A stretch of 64,000 nucleotides of DNA from Pleionea mediterranea (GTDB taxonomy: Bacteria; Pseudomonadota; Gammaproteobacteria; Enterobacterales; Kangiellaceae), in contig NZ_QGGU01000005.1 in assembly GCF_003148745.1 (NCBI RefSeq), forward strand, positions 62,001 to 126,000. The letters are read 5' to 3'. The notes below the pieces were generated by a model. That model saw only the letters and a program-made list of their open reading frames with translations. It ran no database searches and was not told the origin of the DNA. The position numbers and the translations under genes are program-made. The first letter of the stretch is position 1. Every line of letters begins with the position of its first letter. Of this stretch, positions 17,144-26,343 are shown piece by piece.

Positions 17144-17204
17144 GGCTGTAAAGTATAATAAAAAATTAAGCATCCACTATAAATTTTATTAAATCTTTAC
17201 AGCC
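17144..17204. repeat. Long imperfect inverted repeat between convergent genes
   Basis: Perfect outer arms GGCTGTAAAG/CTTTACAGCC (10 bp) enclose AT-rich, partly pairing sequence (AATAAAAAATT/AATTTTATT). It lies between converging genes ending at 17043 and 17243 and may act as a bidirectional terminator or be a small dispersed palindrome. Confidence 0.6.
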
Positions 17205-17242
17205 TCACCATTGTTCTTTGTAAAGAAATGCAGTCATTTGAG

Positions 17243-17539
17243 TCAAAAGAAAGTTGAAGCTGAACAAATTCCCAACCCAATGCAAAAATGAAATATTCTC
17301 AAGAGCTTAAATTTATCGCTGTTCGCATATAATGCTTCTCCAACGCCCAACGTATACATGTTTTTATTTAACATGAATGAATAAACCCATTGATAACCTA
17401 TCAAGAATAATACCGAAGCCCAAATCCAATCTACAGATAATGGCCTTTCAGCGACATAAACACCACCCACAACAAAGAATGCTAGAGAAATAACAACTAA
17501 TGCTGGCACCTTCAAATTATTTACTCTCATATTAATCAT
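17243..17539 (-). CDS. Small hypothetical membrane protein
   Basis: 98 residues from the ATG at 17539; a GTG six codons earlier (17557) is possible. Hydrophobic segments at about 10-30, 38-55 and 76-94 suggest three membrane helices. I do not recognise a family. Confidence 0.5.
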   Translation of the reverse strand: MINMRVNNLKVPALVVISLAFFVVGGVYVAERPLSVDWIWASVLFLIGYQWVYSFMLNKNMYTLGVGEALYANSDKFKLLRIFHFCIGLGICSASTFF

Positions 17540-17757
17540 GACGTTCTTCTGTAACACCGATAGCTTGACTCGTTAATACGATTGTGGCCCCAAAGCTGAT
17601 GCACTAACGCAAAGTCCGGTACTCGGAGTGACTGCAGTAGCTAAAGCTAATGTAAGAGCTCCCCTATTTACTACTGTATGAACATGTCTCTTGATGACAT
17701 ATTATTTACAACAGTTTGACAAGTACAATCGAACGATTAGTATTTTTTGTTGCCTCC

Positions 17758-18105
17758 TCAACCAGAGAATTCTGTAATATGCCATAGTTCTCCAGAAGGT
17801 CCCCAAAGATAGATTACCTTACCCCACGGCTCAGATTTTATGGGCTCATATCTTATGTCAAATCCTTTTAAGGAGATTACAACCTGCCATACTTCTTCAA
17901 TTTTGAAAACTGACAGCTGAAGCATTAGATTACAAGCAAATTCTTCATTGTAAAAACGCTGCAAAAAGAACGAGCATTCTCCGTTTTCAAATAGAGTCAA
18001 TTCATCAGTGACGTACTCAGCTTTAAAGCCAATAGACTCATAGAATGCTTTCGACGTTTCATAATTTTTGCTAGGAATAAATACTCGAATATCGTCAACT
18101 TCCAT
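17758..18105 (-). CDS. VOC (glyoxalase/bleomycin-resistance fold) protein
   Basis: 115 residues with the single-module VOC pattern: DIRVFIPSKNYETSKAFYESIGFKAEY at the start, ECSFFLQRFYNEEFACNLMLQL in the middle and GKVIYLWGPSGELWHITEF at the end. The last motif resembles the metal- or substrate-binding strand of glyoxalase-type enzymes. The specific substrate is unknown. Confidence 0.8.
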   Translation of the reverse strand: MEVDDIRVFIPSKNYETSKAFYESIGFKAEYVTDELTLFENGECSFFLQRFYNEEFACNLMLQLSVFKIEEVWQVVISLKGFDIRYEPIKSEPWGKVIYLWGPSGELWHITEFSG

Positions 18106-18143
18106 TGCATTCTCCCGGCCAGTAAATAAAATTTTTATAATGT

Positions 18144-18857
18144 CTAAGAGACGGATTCAGCATCCACACTCGATAAACACCAGGCCGCACCATATTCCGC
18201 ATGGCAGGTCAGTGAGTCGATTAAAGGTACGGCCGTCATACTTTGATCAATCAGAAGGCCAATTTCGGTACAGCCCATCACAACCGACTCTGCTCCGGCC
18301 TGTTTTAATTGCTGAACTTGTTGCAAATAGAAATCTCTAGATGACTCCTTGATTTCACCTTTGACCAGCTCATCAAAAATAATTCGGTTAATTTCTTGCC
18401 GATCATCAGCTTGTGGTACCAACGCTTGAATGCCTCGTTGCTCCAGTGCCGACTGGTAAAAGCCATGCTCCATGGTAAAAATAGTTCCCAATACTCCTAC
18501 CACCGATGTATTGGTTTTATCGCAGGTTTGTTTTATTGCATCGGCAATATGCAGTACAGGTAATCCCGACGCCTTTGCAACCTGATCAGCAACAATATGC
18601 ATCGTGTTCGCACAAATAAGCAGGCCTTCTACCCCCATTGCTTTCATGGCTATGGCATCATCACTAAACGCTTGTGCAATTTTATCCCAGGCACCATCCA
18701 GTTGATGTTGATGGTGTATGGAAAAATCAACACTACGCAACACCAGATCCGCCGAAGCAACGCCACCCAAATGACGATTGACGAACTGATTAATAAGTCG
18801 ATAGTAATCGAGCGACGAATGCCAACTGGTTCCGCCAAGTAATCCTAACTTCTTCAT
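18144..18857 (-). CDS. Aspartate/glutamate racemase family protein
   Basis: 237 residues, typical for the cofactor-independent Asp/Glu racemase family. The start motif KKLGLLGGTSWHSSLDYYRLIN and the two catalytic cysteines are visible: first in LLICANTMH (near 83) and second in VVMGCTEIGLL (near 191). The Asn-Thr and Thr-Glu neighbours of the cysteines are kept, so an active enzyme is likely. It is closest in character to aspartate racemase (YgeA/RacD type). Confidence 0.85.
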   Translation of the reverse strand: MKKLGLLGGTSWHSSLDYYRLINQFVNRHLGGVASADLVLRSVDFSIHHQHQLDGAWDKIAQAFSDDAIAMKAMGVEGLLICANTMHIVADQVAKASGLPVLHIADAIKQTCDKTNTSVVGVLGTIFTMEHGFYQSALEQRGIQALVPQADDRQEINRIIFDELVKGEIKESSRDFYLQQVQQLKQAGAESVVMGCTEIGLLIDQSMTAVPLIDSLTCHAEYGAAWCLSSVDAESVS

Positions 18858-18933
18858 TATTTCTCCTTATCATTCAATCGGCTTTGTTCAGGGTGAAGAC
18901 AATAATCCATAATCAACTGGATTAAACTTTAGC

Positions 18934-19617
18934 TTACCAAATATTATAAGTCACACCTGCTAGCGCATAATCTTCGTGTCGGTTGTGCGATCCTAATGTA
19001 ACAAATACATTAAAATCTTTATTGAATGAGTAATTGCCGGAAACACTGTAATCATCGCCAGTTTCTTTACTATAGATAGGTTTAGCTATGCCATAATGTG
19101 CATCGACTCGCCATTGGCGATTAAATTGCCAAAAATACCCAAATTCCATATATTCTGTATCAAGCTCTTCGTTACGATGGTACACAGCCGAAACATCAAA
19201 CGCTTCTAAACCAAAATGCCACTCCATTGACTCCTGAGTATTGTCCGACTCATAGCCGTAATACTTAGTGCCAAACATAACATTAAAATACTTGTCGACT
19301 TCTCCACGATAATTCAACGATGCTTCCAGCTTTCCATCGGTATCACCGTTCATATCGTACGACGATGCCCAAAATCGATAAGTCCAGCCTTTATCATTAG
19401 CGGCATAAAAACCTGCCTGCAAAGCCGGAGCATCATCACTTAACGTTTGACCTCGAAAGACATAGTTACTAACGGCCGTAGTATCGGCCGAATAACTCAT
19501 TTGATTGGCAGCGACCAGGTTCGTCCCTAAAGTTACAATTACCAGCAACCAAAGTTTTATATTTTTTAACATAACTTTATTCAACATGCTCTTTTCCAAC
19601 ATAGTCTTTCCCAACAT
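18934..19617 (-). CDS. TorF-family outer-membrane protein (putative porin)
   Basis: 227 residues from the ATG at 19617, chosen for AAGGATG just upstream. The signal peptide (LWLLVIVTLGTNLVAANQ) is preceded by four 15-bp DNA repeats encoding MLGKT-MLEKS-MLNKV-MLKNI, so four ATG codons are spaced 15 bases apart. The mature protein begins SADTTAVSNYVFRGQTLSDDAPALQAG, the hallmark of the TorF/Gcw_chp family, then alternating beta strands up to a C-terminal aromatic residue (VTYNIW). It follows bioD by 109 bases on the same strand and may be read through from the biotin operon. Confidence 0.82.
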   Translation of the reverse strand: MLGKTMLEKSMLNKVMLKNIKLWLLVIVTLGTNLVAANQMSYSADTTAVSNYVFRGQTLSDDAPALQAGFYAANDKGWTYRFWASSYDMNGDTDGKLEASLNYRGEVDKYFNVMFGTKYYGYESDNTQESMEWHFGLEAFDVSAVYHRNEELDTEYMEFGYFWQFNRQWRVDAHYGIAKPIYSKETGDDYSVSGNYSFNKDFNVFVTLGSHNRHEDYALAGVTYNIW

Positions 19618-19726
19618 AATAACATCCTTAATTTTATTCAAAGCGCCGAATTATACCCAAGTACAGCGGGTAACAGAATGGAAAATTGACACAACCATTA
19701 AAACTCTCAAACCTTTTTATCTAGTT

Positions 19727-20419
19727 TCAGAGCAACCATTGAGACAAGTTTTTACCACTGCCATATGAACTGGTTAACGATTCAGCGTTATGTTCTGCCA
19801 CTGCAATTAACGGCGCATCGATCATTCTGGTTAGCGTATCGAGATTATCCTGATACACCTCCATACCGGGATTGATTTGATTCGCAATCCAGCCGCGCAG
19901 TGTTAATCCTTTGGCCTGGATAGCTTGAACCGTTAACAATGCATGATTTATGCAACCGAGTTTCATGCCAACCACCAATATGACTTCTGCGCCAATGGCT
20001 TCTGGAATATCCGCAAAGGATTCGTTATCGTTAAGCGGCACTAAAAATCCACCAGCGCCTTCGACCAGACAAATATCATCCTTTAATGATAATGATTCAA
20101 TGTGCTGTCGTATCTGTTCAAGGGTAATGGTTTGCTGATTAATTTTTGCAGCAATGTGCGGCGCAATGGCTTCAACAAAACAGAAGGGATTTACCTGATG
20201 GTAAGTTAGCTGACTATTCGCCGCGTTTTTTAAAATTAATGCATCATCATTATGCAGTTGTGGTTTACCAACTTCATCCAATCCTTCAACCGCACCGGCG
20301 GCTACCGGCTTTAAACAACTGACACGCAAAGATTGCTCTGCAAGTGTTTTTGCCATGATCCGGGTAACATAGGTTTTACCCGCATCGGTATCGGTTCCGG
20401 TAATAAAATATCGTTTCAC
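19727..20419 (-). CDS. bioD: Dethiobiotin synthase
   Basis: 230 residues. P-loop GTDTDAGKT at 8-16, then CLKPVAAG and VEGAGGFLVPL, all diagnostic of BioD. It uses ATP and CO2 to close the ureido ring of dethiobiotin from DAPA. Last gene of the bioB-F-H-C-D order, 176 bases after bioC; that gap contains AT-rich partly self-complementary sequence around 20495-20565. Confidence 0.95.
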   Translation of the reverse strand: MKRYFITGTDTDAGKTYVTRIMAKTLAEQSLRVSCLKPVAAGAVEGLDEVGKPQLHNDDALILKNAANSQLTYHQVNPFCFVEAIAPHIAAKINQQTITLEQIRQHIESLSLKDDICLVEGAGGFLVPLNDNESFADIPEAIGAEVILVVGMKLGCINHALLTVQAIQAKGLTLRGWIANQINPGMEVYQDNLDTLTRMIDAPLIAVAEHNAESLTSSYGSGKNLSQWLL

Positions 20420-20595
20420 AAGTAATACTCTTAATTTATTAGAAGCTATCTCTAAAATGCAGCTCTTGATGATACAGCGTTAAATTTCGATTCAAAATTT
20501 TCCTGGCCTCACCTTCGCCGCTACTTTTAAGATGCTTGAAAATTTTTTTGAGGAGGTTAGGTTTTTATAGGCGAATTATTTTAAACGGGGGTTTA

Positions 20596-21633
20596 TTAAT
20601 TTTTCTCAAGCGATACCTTATAAACGTCGCTGGCGCCAGTTTGATTGGCTGACATCGATTTAAATTGATTGCCCCAGCCGTGACCAAAAATGGTTTCGTA
20701 GGTTGCCGGAAATAAACCCTGCTCATCTTTAAAATTATCGTAGGCGTTTAGCATGGCTTGCCACTTGCCTTTACTCATTAATCCAGTGTGTCGTCCGGCA
20801 TTCATATTATGAGCGCCTATGCCTTTTAAATCCTTAAAAACATCGGCCACCGATGAATAGGTAAAGGTAAGTTTTTCCATATCCATTACCGGATCAGCAA
20901 CACCGGCCTTGATCAGCTCGTCGCCTATAATATGCATATCAATAAATTGATTGACATGAGTGGATTGGTCCACCGCTTGCCAGGCCTTTTTTAATTCAAT
21001 TAACGTATCTGGGCCAAGAGTTGAAAAAATAATAAGCCCTTCGGGTTTCAGCACCCGTGCAAACTCTGCAAAAGTAGCTTGTAAATCATCGCTCCATTGC
21101 AAAGCCAAATTTGAAAATAACAAGTCGACACTGGCATCGTCAAACGGCAGCTGATTCATATCACTGCAATGATAATGACACTGCTTAATACCGATGTTTT
21201 TCAGCCAACCATTTTTATCATCCGCCAGTTCAATCATACCCGGCGCAATATCAACACCATGCACCTGTGCTTTACGATAGTGTTTTTTTAATGCCCGGGT
21301 GTAATGTCCGGTTCCACAACCTACATCAAGAATAATTTTTGGCTGAAGAGTCATTAACGATAAACGATCAAACAGACGGTCGCCAATTTCACGTTGAATA
21401 AAAGCAAACTTATCGTAGTCCGCTGCGGCTTTAGAAAAACTTTTTGCCACGTTCTGCTTATTGATTTTTCCAGCCACAGGATTTTCTTCCGTAATAGGGT
21501 TTGCTTCCGTAATAGAATTTTCTTCAGTATTAGAGCTGTGTTTGCTCAAATCTGTCTCTCCAGAAACGCGGCGGCCGGAGTCATTAACCGACTTATTGCT
21601 AATACTGTTTTTGTTAATGATGTCATTATTCAT
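20596..21633 (-). CDS. bioC: Malonyl-ACP O-methyltransferase with repetitive N-terminal extension
   Basis: 345 residues, about 80 more than usual for BioC. The enzyme proper starts near residue 62 (KQNVAKSFSKAAADYDKFAFIQREIGDRL), with SAM-binding ILDVGCGTGHYTRAL and later LFSNLALQWSDD and LKPEGLIIFSTLGPDTL. It methylates malonyl-ACP to start pimelate synthesis. The extension contains a six-residue repeat (ENSIT/ANPIT/ENPVA) encoded by three 18-bp tandem units at 21479-21532. The start overlaps the bioH stop by 8 bases. A start inside the extension is possible, but coupling to bioH supports this one. Confidence 0.92.
   Translation of the reverse strand: MNNDIINKNSISNKSVNDSGRRVSGETDLSKHSSNTEENSITEANPITEENPVAGKINKQNVAKSFSKAAADYDKFAFIQREIGDRLFDRLSLMTLQPKIILDVGCGTGHYTRALKKHYRKAQVHGVDIAPGMIELADDKNGWLKNIGIKQCHYHCSDMNQLPFDDASVDLLFSNLALQWSDDLQATFAEFARVLKPEGLIIFSTLGPDTLIELKKAWQAVDQSTHVNQFIDMHIIGDELIKAGVADPVMDMEKLTFTYSSVADVFKDLKGIGAHNMNAGRHTGLMSKGKWQAMLNAYDNFKDEQGLFPATYETIFGHGWGNQFKSMSANQTGASDVYKVSLEKN
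21479..21532. repeat. 18-bp tandem repeat inside bioC
   Basis: Three consecutive 18-bp units of the type G-R-ATTTTCTTCCGTAATA, in frame, in the non-catalytic N-terminal extension. Confidence 0.85.
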
Positions 21634-22408
21634 TGATTTGCTCTAAAAACGAAATCACGGCGTCACAAAATTTCGACTGATGAGAAAGAAACGGTGCATG
21701 GCTCGCTTTACGAAAAATCAGTTGGTCACTATTGGGCATTAATGCACTGATTTTATCTGCAGCTTTTACCGGCACCAGACTGTCGAGGCGCCCGTAAATA
21801 CGCAATATCGAATGTGACAACTCACCAACCTGCTGTCGTAAATCCACTTGCTTTAAAACATTCAAACCACCGCGCAATGCTTTTTTTGCCGGACGGCCGT
21901 GCACAAATACTGTTTCTTTTAATTTTTGTACATCCTGCTTTTGTGTTTCACTGCCAAGGGTCTGGATCACCAGAAAACGTATTAAGGTGGTTTCGTAATC
22001 TTCTTCCAGTAAGGTGACAAAGTTTTCCATTACTTTGGGCTGCATGGCGTAGGGCCAGTCGTCACGAACCAGAAAATGCGGATTACTGCCGACAGTAATT
22101 AATTTATTCACCCGCTCAGGATGATGGCAGGCCAGATAGGTTGCCAACAATCCCCCCATCGACCAGCCAAGATAATGGGCTTTTTCGGGGATCACCTTTA
22201 ATAACTGCTGCGCCATCATTTCAATGGTGTAATCATCGTTCGGCATAGGGCTGCGACCAAATCCCGGTAAATCAATATTGGTGATTCGAAAATGCTGACT
22301 CAACGCAGGATAAAGCGATTCAAAGATACCGCCGTGAACACCCCAGCCGTGTAATAACACCAGATCCGGTCCACTGCCCACTTGTTCAAAATAAGGTTGT
22401 AACGCCAT
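21626..22408 (-). CDS. bioH: Pimeloyl-ACP methyl ester esterase
   Basis: 260 residues from the ATG at 22408 (MALQPYFEQVGSGPDLVLLHGWGVHG). The open frame reaches 22534, but that start would lie 83 bases inside bioF and add 42 residues absent from BioH. Alpha/beta-hydrolase features: LLHGWG oxyanion region, nucleophile Ser in YLGWSMGGLLA, an acid in IYGRLDSLVP and the terminal His in KASHAPFLSH. It cleaves the methyl ester of pimeloyl-ACP. Its place between bioF and bioC matches the Pseudomonas-type bioBFHCD operon. Confidence 0.92.
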   Translation of the reverse strand: MALQPYFEQVGSGPDLVLLHGWGVHGGIFESLYPALSQHFRITNIDLPGFGRSPMPNDDYTIEMMAQQLLKVIPEKAHYLGWSMGGLLATYLACHHPERVNKLITVGSNPHFLVRDDWPYAMQPKVMENFVTLLEEDYETTLIRFLVIQTLGSETQKQDVQKLKETVFVHGRPAKKALRGGLNVLKQVDLRQQVGELSHSILRIYGRLDSLVPVKAADKISALMPNSDQLIFRKASHAPFLSHQSKFCDAVISFLEQINE

Positions 22409-22451
22409 TGCTAAGTTTACTTCATCGGTTGGTTCGAAAAGAATATCAGGC

Positions 22452-23717
22452 TTAATCGTATGCCCGATGCGTGCGCCACCATTGTGACAAACATGCAACC
22501 AGTCGCTCAATATCCGACGGTTGATGATCGGCATTTAATGTTATGCGTAAACGGGCACTGCCATTGGCGACCGTTGGTGGCCTTATAGCCCCTACCCAGA
22601 AACCATGCTGTTTTAAATAAGCCGCGCAATCAATACAGGCTTGTTCCTGCTTTAACAACACCGGTTGAATGGCGGTGATTGATGGCATCAGAGGCAAGCC
22701 TTTATCACTGGCGATATCACGAAACAATTGAATATTGCGCTGCAGCCGCTGCCTGCGTTCGGCATCCTGTTGCAGCAAAGTTAAGCTCTTGTGTGTGGTA
22801 TAAGCCAGCGCCGGAGGCATGGCCGTTGTGTAAATATAGGGCCGGGCAAATTGGGTAAAGCTTTCCGCCACCGTTTTTGAGCTAGCAACAAAGGCACCCG
22901 CTGTTCCAAACGCTTTACCAAAAGTTCCCATCAGGATCGGCAGTTGCTGAGCGTCCAGATTAAAATACTCTTTGCAGCCACGCCCGGTTTCACCTAACAC
23001 GCCCAATCCATGAGCGTCATCGACCAGTATAACCGCCTCATGCTGATTCACGACCGGTAGGTATTGATCCAGCGGGGCTATATCACCATCCATACTGAAT
23101 ACGCCATCGGTAACCACAGCTTTTATTCTTGCGTCATCTGACTTTCGGCTTATAGAAGCTTTGTCTGGAGAACCTCTGTTTGAAGAGTCTCTGCTTGAAG
23201 AACCTCTGCTTAAACAGGACAGCTGCTGTTGCAACGAAGCCACCGAACAATGCTGAAATCGTTTATGTTCGGCTTCACTGGCTCGTGCGCCATCAATCAA
23301 TGAAGCATGATTTAATTTATCCTGCACAATACGATCAGACTTACCGAATAAACTCTGCAACATCGCCAGGTTGGCCATGTACCCGCAACTGAATAAGGTA
23401 ACCGACTCATACCCGAGCCATTCGGCCAACGCAGTTTGCAGTTCAAGATGCGCATCACTGTGACCACAGATTAAATGCGACGCACCGCTGCCGATACCAA
23501 ACTGTGCGGCACCTTGATGAAGCGCATCGATCAGTTCAGGATGGGACGCCAACGACAGGTAATCGTTACTGCTAAAATTAACCAGCGGTTCGGTTTGCCC
23601 CTGTTGCAAAACCAGAGGCCCCTGAGGACTGGTTAACGTTTTTTGTTCGCGCCACAAACCCGACTGATGCTGTTGCTGCAATCGTTGATCGAGCTTGCGA
23701 TAAAACTTTTGATTCAT
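22452..23717 (-). CDS. bioF: 8-amino-7-oxononanoate synthase with in-frame repeat insertion
   Basis: 421 residues against about 385 usual. Recognisable by NFSSNDYLSLASHPEL, the GSGASHLICGH loop, LFSCGYMANLA, VTDGVFSMDGDIAPL, DDAHGLGVLGETGRG and the PLP-Lys in MGTFGKAFGTAGAF. It condenses pimeloyl-ACP with alanine. About 30 extra residues sit in the loop just before VTDGVFSMDGD and consist of five-residue units (LSRGS, SSRDS, SNRGS, PDKAS, ISRKS) from 15-bp tandem DNA repeats (about 23140-23215). The loop is probably at the surface. Its ATG directly follows the bioB stop (TAAATG). Confidence 0.94.
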   Translation of the reverse strand: MNQKFYRKLDQRLQQQHQSGLWREQKTLTSPQGPLVLQQGQTEPLVNFSSNDYLSLASHPELIDALHQGAAQFGIGSGASHLICGHSDAHLELQTALAEWLGYESVTLFSCGYMANLAMLQSLFGKSDRIVQDKLNHASLIDGARASEAEHKRFQHCSVASLQQQLSCLSRGSSSRDSSNRGSPDKASISRKSDDARIKAVVTDGVFSMDGDIAPLDQYLPVVNQHEAVILVDDAHGLGVLGETGRGCKEYFNLDAQQLPILMGTFGKAFGTAGAFVASSKTVAESFTQFARPYIYTTAMPPALAYTTHKSLTLLQQDAERRQRLQRNIQLFRDIASDKGLPLMPSITAIQPVLLKQEQACIDCAAYLKQHGFWVGAIRPPTVANGSARLRITLNADHQPSDIERLVACLSQWWRTHRAYD

Positions 23718-24791
23718 TTACACCGCAGCGTTGGTAAATTTAACACCACCAACAGAATCAGCATTGGCCGCGTTAACCACATCCGCCACACTGGGATCTT
23801 GTGGCGCATCAGAAACCTCTCGAACCTCTGGCTTAATGCCCAGCTTATCGAATAACTGTTGATCGGCATTTTCATCGGGGTTGGCTGTGGTCAACAATTT
23901 TTCGCCATGAAAAATCGAATTGGCACCGGCAAAAAAGCACAGCGCCTGTGTTTCTTCACTCATATCTTCTCGCCCTGCCGACAAACGCACATAAGACTTG
24001 GGCATTATGATTCGGGCCGTTGCAATAGTGCGAATAAACTCGATGTGATCGAGTTTTTCTACATTTTCTAACGGCGTACCCGCAACCGCCACCAGCATGT
24101 TAATGGGTACACTTTGCGGTTGCTCAGGTAAGTTTGCCAGCTCCATTAACAAACCGTAGCGATCTTGCACTTCTTCACCCATACCGATAATACCGCCACT
24201 GCACACATTAATGCCTGCGTCGCGAACATTTTGCAGTGTTACCAGTCGATCTTTATAGGTGCGGGTGGTGATGATTTGATCATAATAATCTTGCGAAGTA
24301 TCCAGATTGTGGTTGTAGTAATCGAGCCCGGCCTGCTTTAACTTGTCAGCCTGATCGTCGTTTAACATTCCCAATGTGACACAGGTTTCCAGCCCCAGTG
24401 ATTTAACGCCCTTGATCATCTCCAGCACCACATCAAAATCCTTGGTGCGCGGTGAACGCCAGGCCGCACCCATGCAAAAACGCGTTGCACCGGTTTGTTT
24501 TGCTTTACGGGCGTTATCTAAAACTTCATCAATTGCCATCAGCTGTTCTTTCGACAATCCCGTATTATAGTGGCCACTTTGTGGGCAGTAGGCGCAGTCT
24601 TCCGGACAAGCGCCGGTTTTAATGCTTAATAAAGTTGAAGTCTGGACTTCATTGGGATTAAAATTTTGTCGGTGAATGGTTTGTGCGTGAAACAACAAAT
24701 CATTGAATGGCATGGTAAAAATTGACTTAACCTGCTCAATGGTCCAATCATTTCGAACCTTTCCGGTAATCAGTTGTTGTGGATTATTCAT
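23718..24791 (-). CDS. bioB: Biotin synthase
   Basis: 357 residues. Radical-SAM cluster motif in [15 protein letters not shown] (CxxxCxxC), [34 protein letters not shown] and RLSAGRE are classical BioB motifs. It inserts sulphur into dethiobiotin. First gene of the biotin operon. The BirA-like operator lies 63 bases upstream of its ATG. Confidence 0.97.
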   Translation of the reverse strand: MNNPQQLITGKVRNDWTIEQVKSIFTMPFNDLLFHAQTIHRQNFNPNEVQTSTLLSIKTGACPEDCAYCPQSGHYNTGLSKEQLMAIDEVLDNARKAKQTGATRFCMGAAWRSPRTKDFDVVLEMIKGVKSLGLETCVTLGMLNDDQADKLKQAGLDYYNHNLDTSQDYYDQIITTRTYKDRLVTLQNVRDAGINVCSGGIIGMGEEVQDRYGLLMELANLPEQPQSVPINMLVAVAGTPLENVEKLDHIEFIRTIATARIIMPKSYVRLSAGREDMSEETQALCFFAGANSIFHGEKLLTTANPDENADQQLFDKLGIKPEVREVSDAPQDPSVADVVNAANADSVGGVKFTNAAV

Positions 24792-24853
24792 GGCGACTTT
24801 AAGACCTTGGATTGAGTAATATCGATGTCGCTAGTTTAAGCTCTGCCCTTTAA

Positions 24854-24886
24854 GAGTCAACCGGTCAACCAGACAAGAGTTTACAA
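24854..24886. promoter_or_regulatory. BirA operator upstream of bioB
   Basis: GAGTCAACC-N15-AGTTTACAA fits the BirA site TTGTAAACC-N14/15-GGTTTACAA, with 6 of 9 matches in the left half, 8 of 9 in the right half and the exact N15 spacing. It sits between divergent bioB and the triple-receiver gene. This predicts repression by biotinyl-AMP-bound BirA. Confidence 0.7.
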
Positions 24887-24971
24887 ATGACTATTTTTCA
24901 ACCAGCGGTAAGGCTTCTAATTACAATCAAATGGTCTAGACTGTTAATAAAGGAATAATAAAACTGACGTT

Positions 24972-26204
24972 ATGAAGATACTCCACATCGAGCCCGGCCG
25001 CAGTATTGCGCAGCTGGTCGCCATTAGCCTGCAAGACATCGATTGCCAACTGACACAGGTGAGCAACTTCACCGATGCTATTTCACAACTGAAAACCCAG
25101 TCGTTTGATGTTATTTGTTCGTCGAATGCGCCAGATGGTCGCGATAGCACCGCTTTTTGTGCCAAATTACGAGAACGTCAGGAGTTAAAGTATGTCCCTT
25201 TTTTGCTTTACGCCACCGATCTTAAAAAAGAGCTATTAATTAAATGTGCCGAATGCGGTGTCACTGAGCTGATCAATAAATCGGAATTATCCGAGAAACT
25301 GGCGGGTTACATCAAACGTTACCAGAAAGTACACTCCAAAATTGACGGACGTGTTCTGGTGGTTGAAGACAGCCAGTCACAAAAACAATATCTGGATTCT
25401 TTAATCAGGGAAACCGGCTTAACGGTTGAAGCTTGCAGCAATGTTGAAGAAGCCTGTTATCTGCTTACTCAGAATCAATACCATCTGATCATCACCGATG
25501 TGTTTTTATCCAGCGAATACACCGCCCTTGAACTGGTTTCTCAAGTTAAGAATTTACCTCCACCGAATAATATGGCCTTTATCATCGCCATCAGCTCTTT
25601 TGATAATGCATCACGGCGACTGGAACTGTTAAATCGTGGTGTCGATGTATTTATGGCCAAGCCAATTGATGGTAAAGAACTGCAAACCATTGCCCGAAGT
25701 TTTGTCGAAAAAAGCCTATCACTGAGTCAGTTTTATGCCACACAATCACCCGATACGGTGGTTGCACCTGCAATTCGCAGCGGCATAGATTCTCCCCATC
25801 AAAAGCAATGCTCCGTGCTTTATATTGAAGACAATAAAGTATTGCAAATATTAATGAAAAACTTCGTCTCCTCCATCGACAATGTCACAATCAGCCTTGC
25901 CACCACGGGTGAAGAAGGCATGCAACAGATTTTGCAACACTCCCCCGACATACTGCTTCTTGATTTAAACTTACCTGATACCGATGGCTGGAGTCTTGCT
26001 GAAAAAATTCGCCAGACCGATACTGGTCACACTCTCAAAATTATTGCCGTAACCGGCGAAATTATGAATCAAGAGAAAAAACAAAATGCTGAAACTCTGT
26101 TCGATGGTTTTATTGCCAAACCGTTTAACAAAGAGCGCATCGATAATGTTATCGCTCAACAACGTACTATTCTGAGACAGGCGGCAATAGCGTCAGGTGA
26201 ATAA
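24972..26204 (+). CDS. Three-receiver response-regulator protein without output domain
   Basis: 410 residues forming three receiver domains. The first (1-125) is degenerate: the phospho-acceptor position reads DVICSSNAPDG with Ser in place of Asp. The second (129-255) has VVEDSQSQ, Asp in LIITDVF and Lys in MAKPI. The third (275-400) has YIEDNK, Asp in LLLDLNLPDTDGWSL, AVTGE and Lys in FIAKPF. No DNA-binding, cyclase or kinase domain follows. It probably acts in a phosphorelay or as a scaffold for kinases encoded elsewhere. It is divergent from bioB but probably unrelated in function. Confidence 0.85.
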   Translation: MKILHIEPGRSIAQLVAISLQDIDCQLTQVSNFTDAISQLKTQSFDVICSSNAPDGRDSTAFCAKLRERQELKYVPFLLYATDLKKELLIKCAECGVTELINKSELSEKLAGYIKRYQKVHSKIDGRVLVVEDSQSQKQYLDSLIRETGLTVEACSNVEEACYLLTQNQYHLIITDVFLSSEYTALELVSQVKNLPPPNNMAFIIAISSFDNASRRLELLNRGVDVFMAKPIDGKELQTIARSFVEKSLSLSQFYATQSPDTVVAPAIRSGIDSPHQKQCSVLYIEDNKVLQILMKNFVSSIDNVTISLATTGEEGMQQILQHSPDILLLDLNLPDTDGWSLAEKIRQTDTGHTLKIIAVTGEIMNQEKKQNAETLFDGFIAKPFNKERIDNVIAQQRTILRQAAIASGE

Positions 26205-26343
26205 ATTTATCGTTAGAATTTTTCTAATGAACTTTCGCCTGATTGACAAGTAAATATGATTCATAAAATAGTTATCATTTAACAATTTCTGCTAGCCGAC
26301 AATAAGCGAACCACTAAAAAGGATTTTAGTTGAATTTAATTAA

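Noticed and set aside
22409-22534. 42-codon extension of BioH
   Set aside because: It is bioF sequence read in another frame; BioH homologues start at the later ATG.
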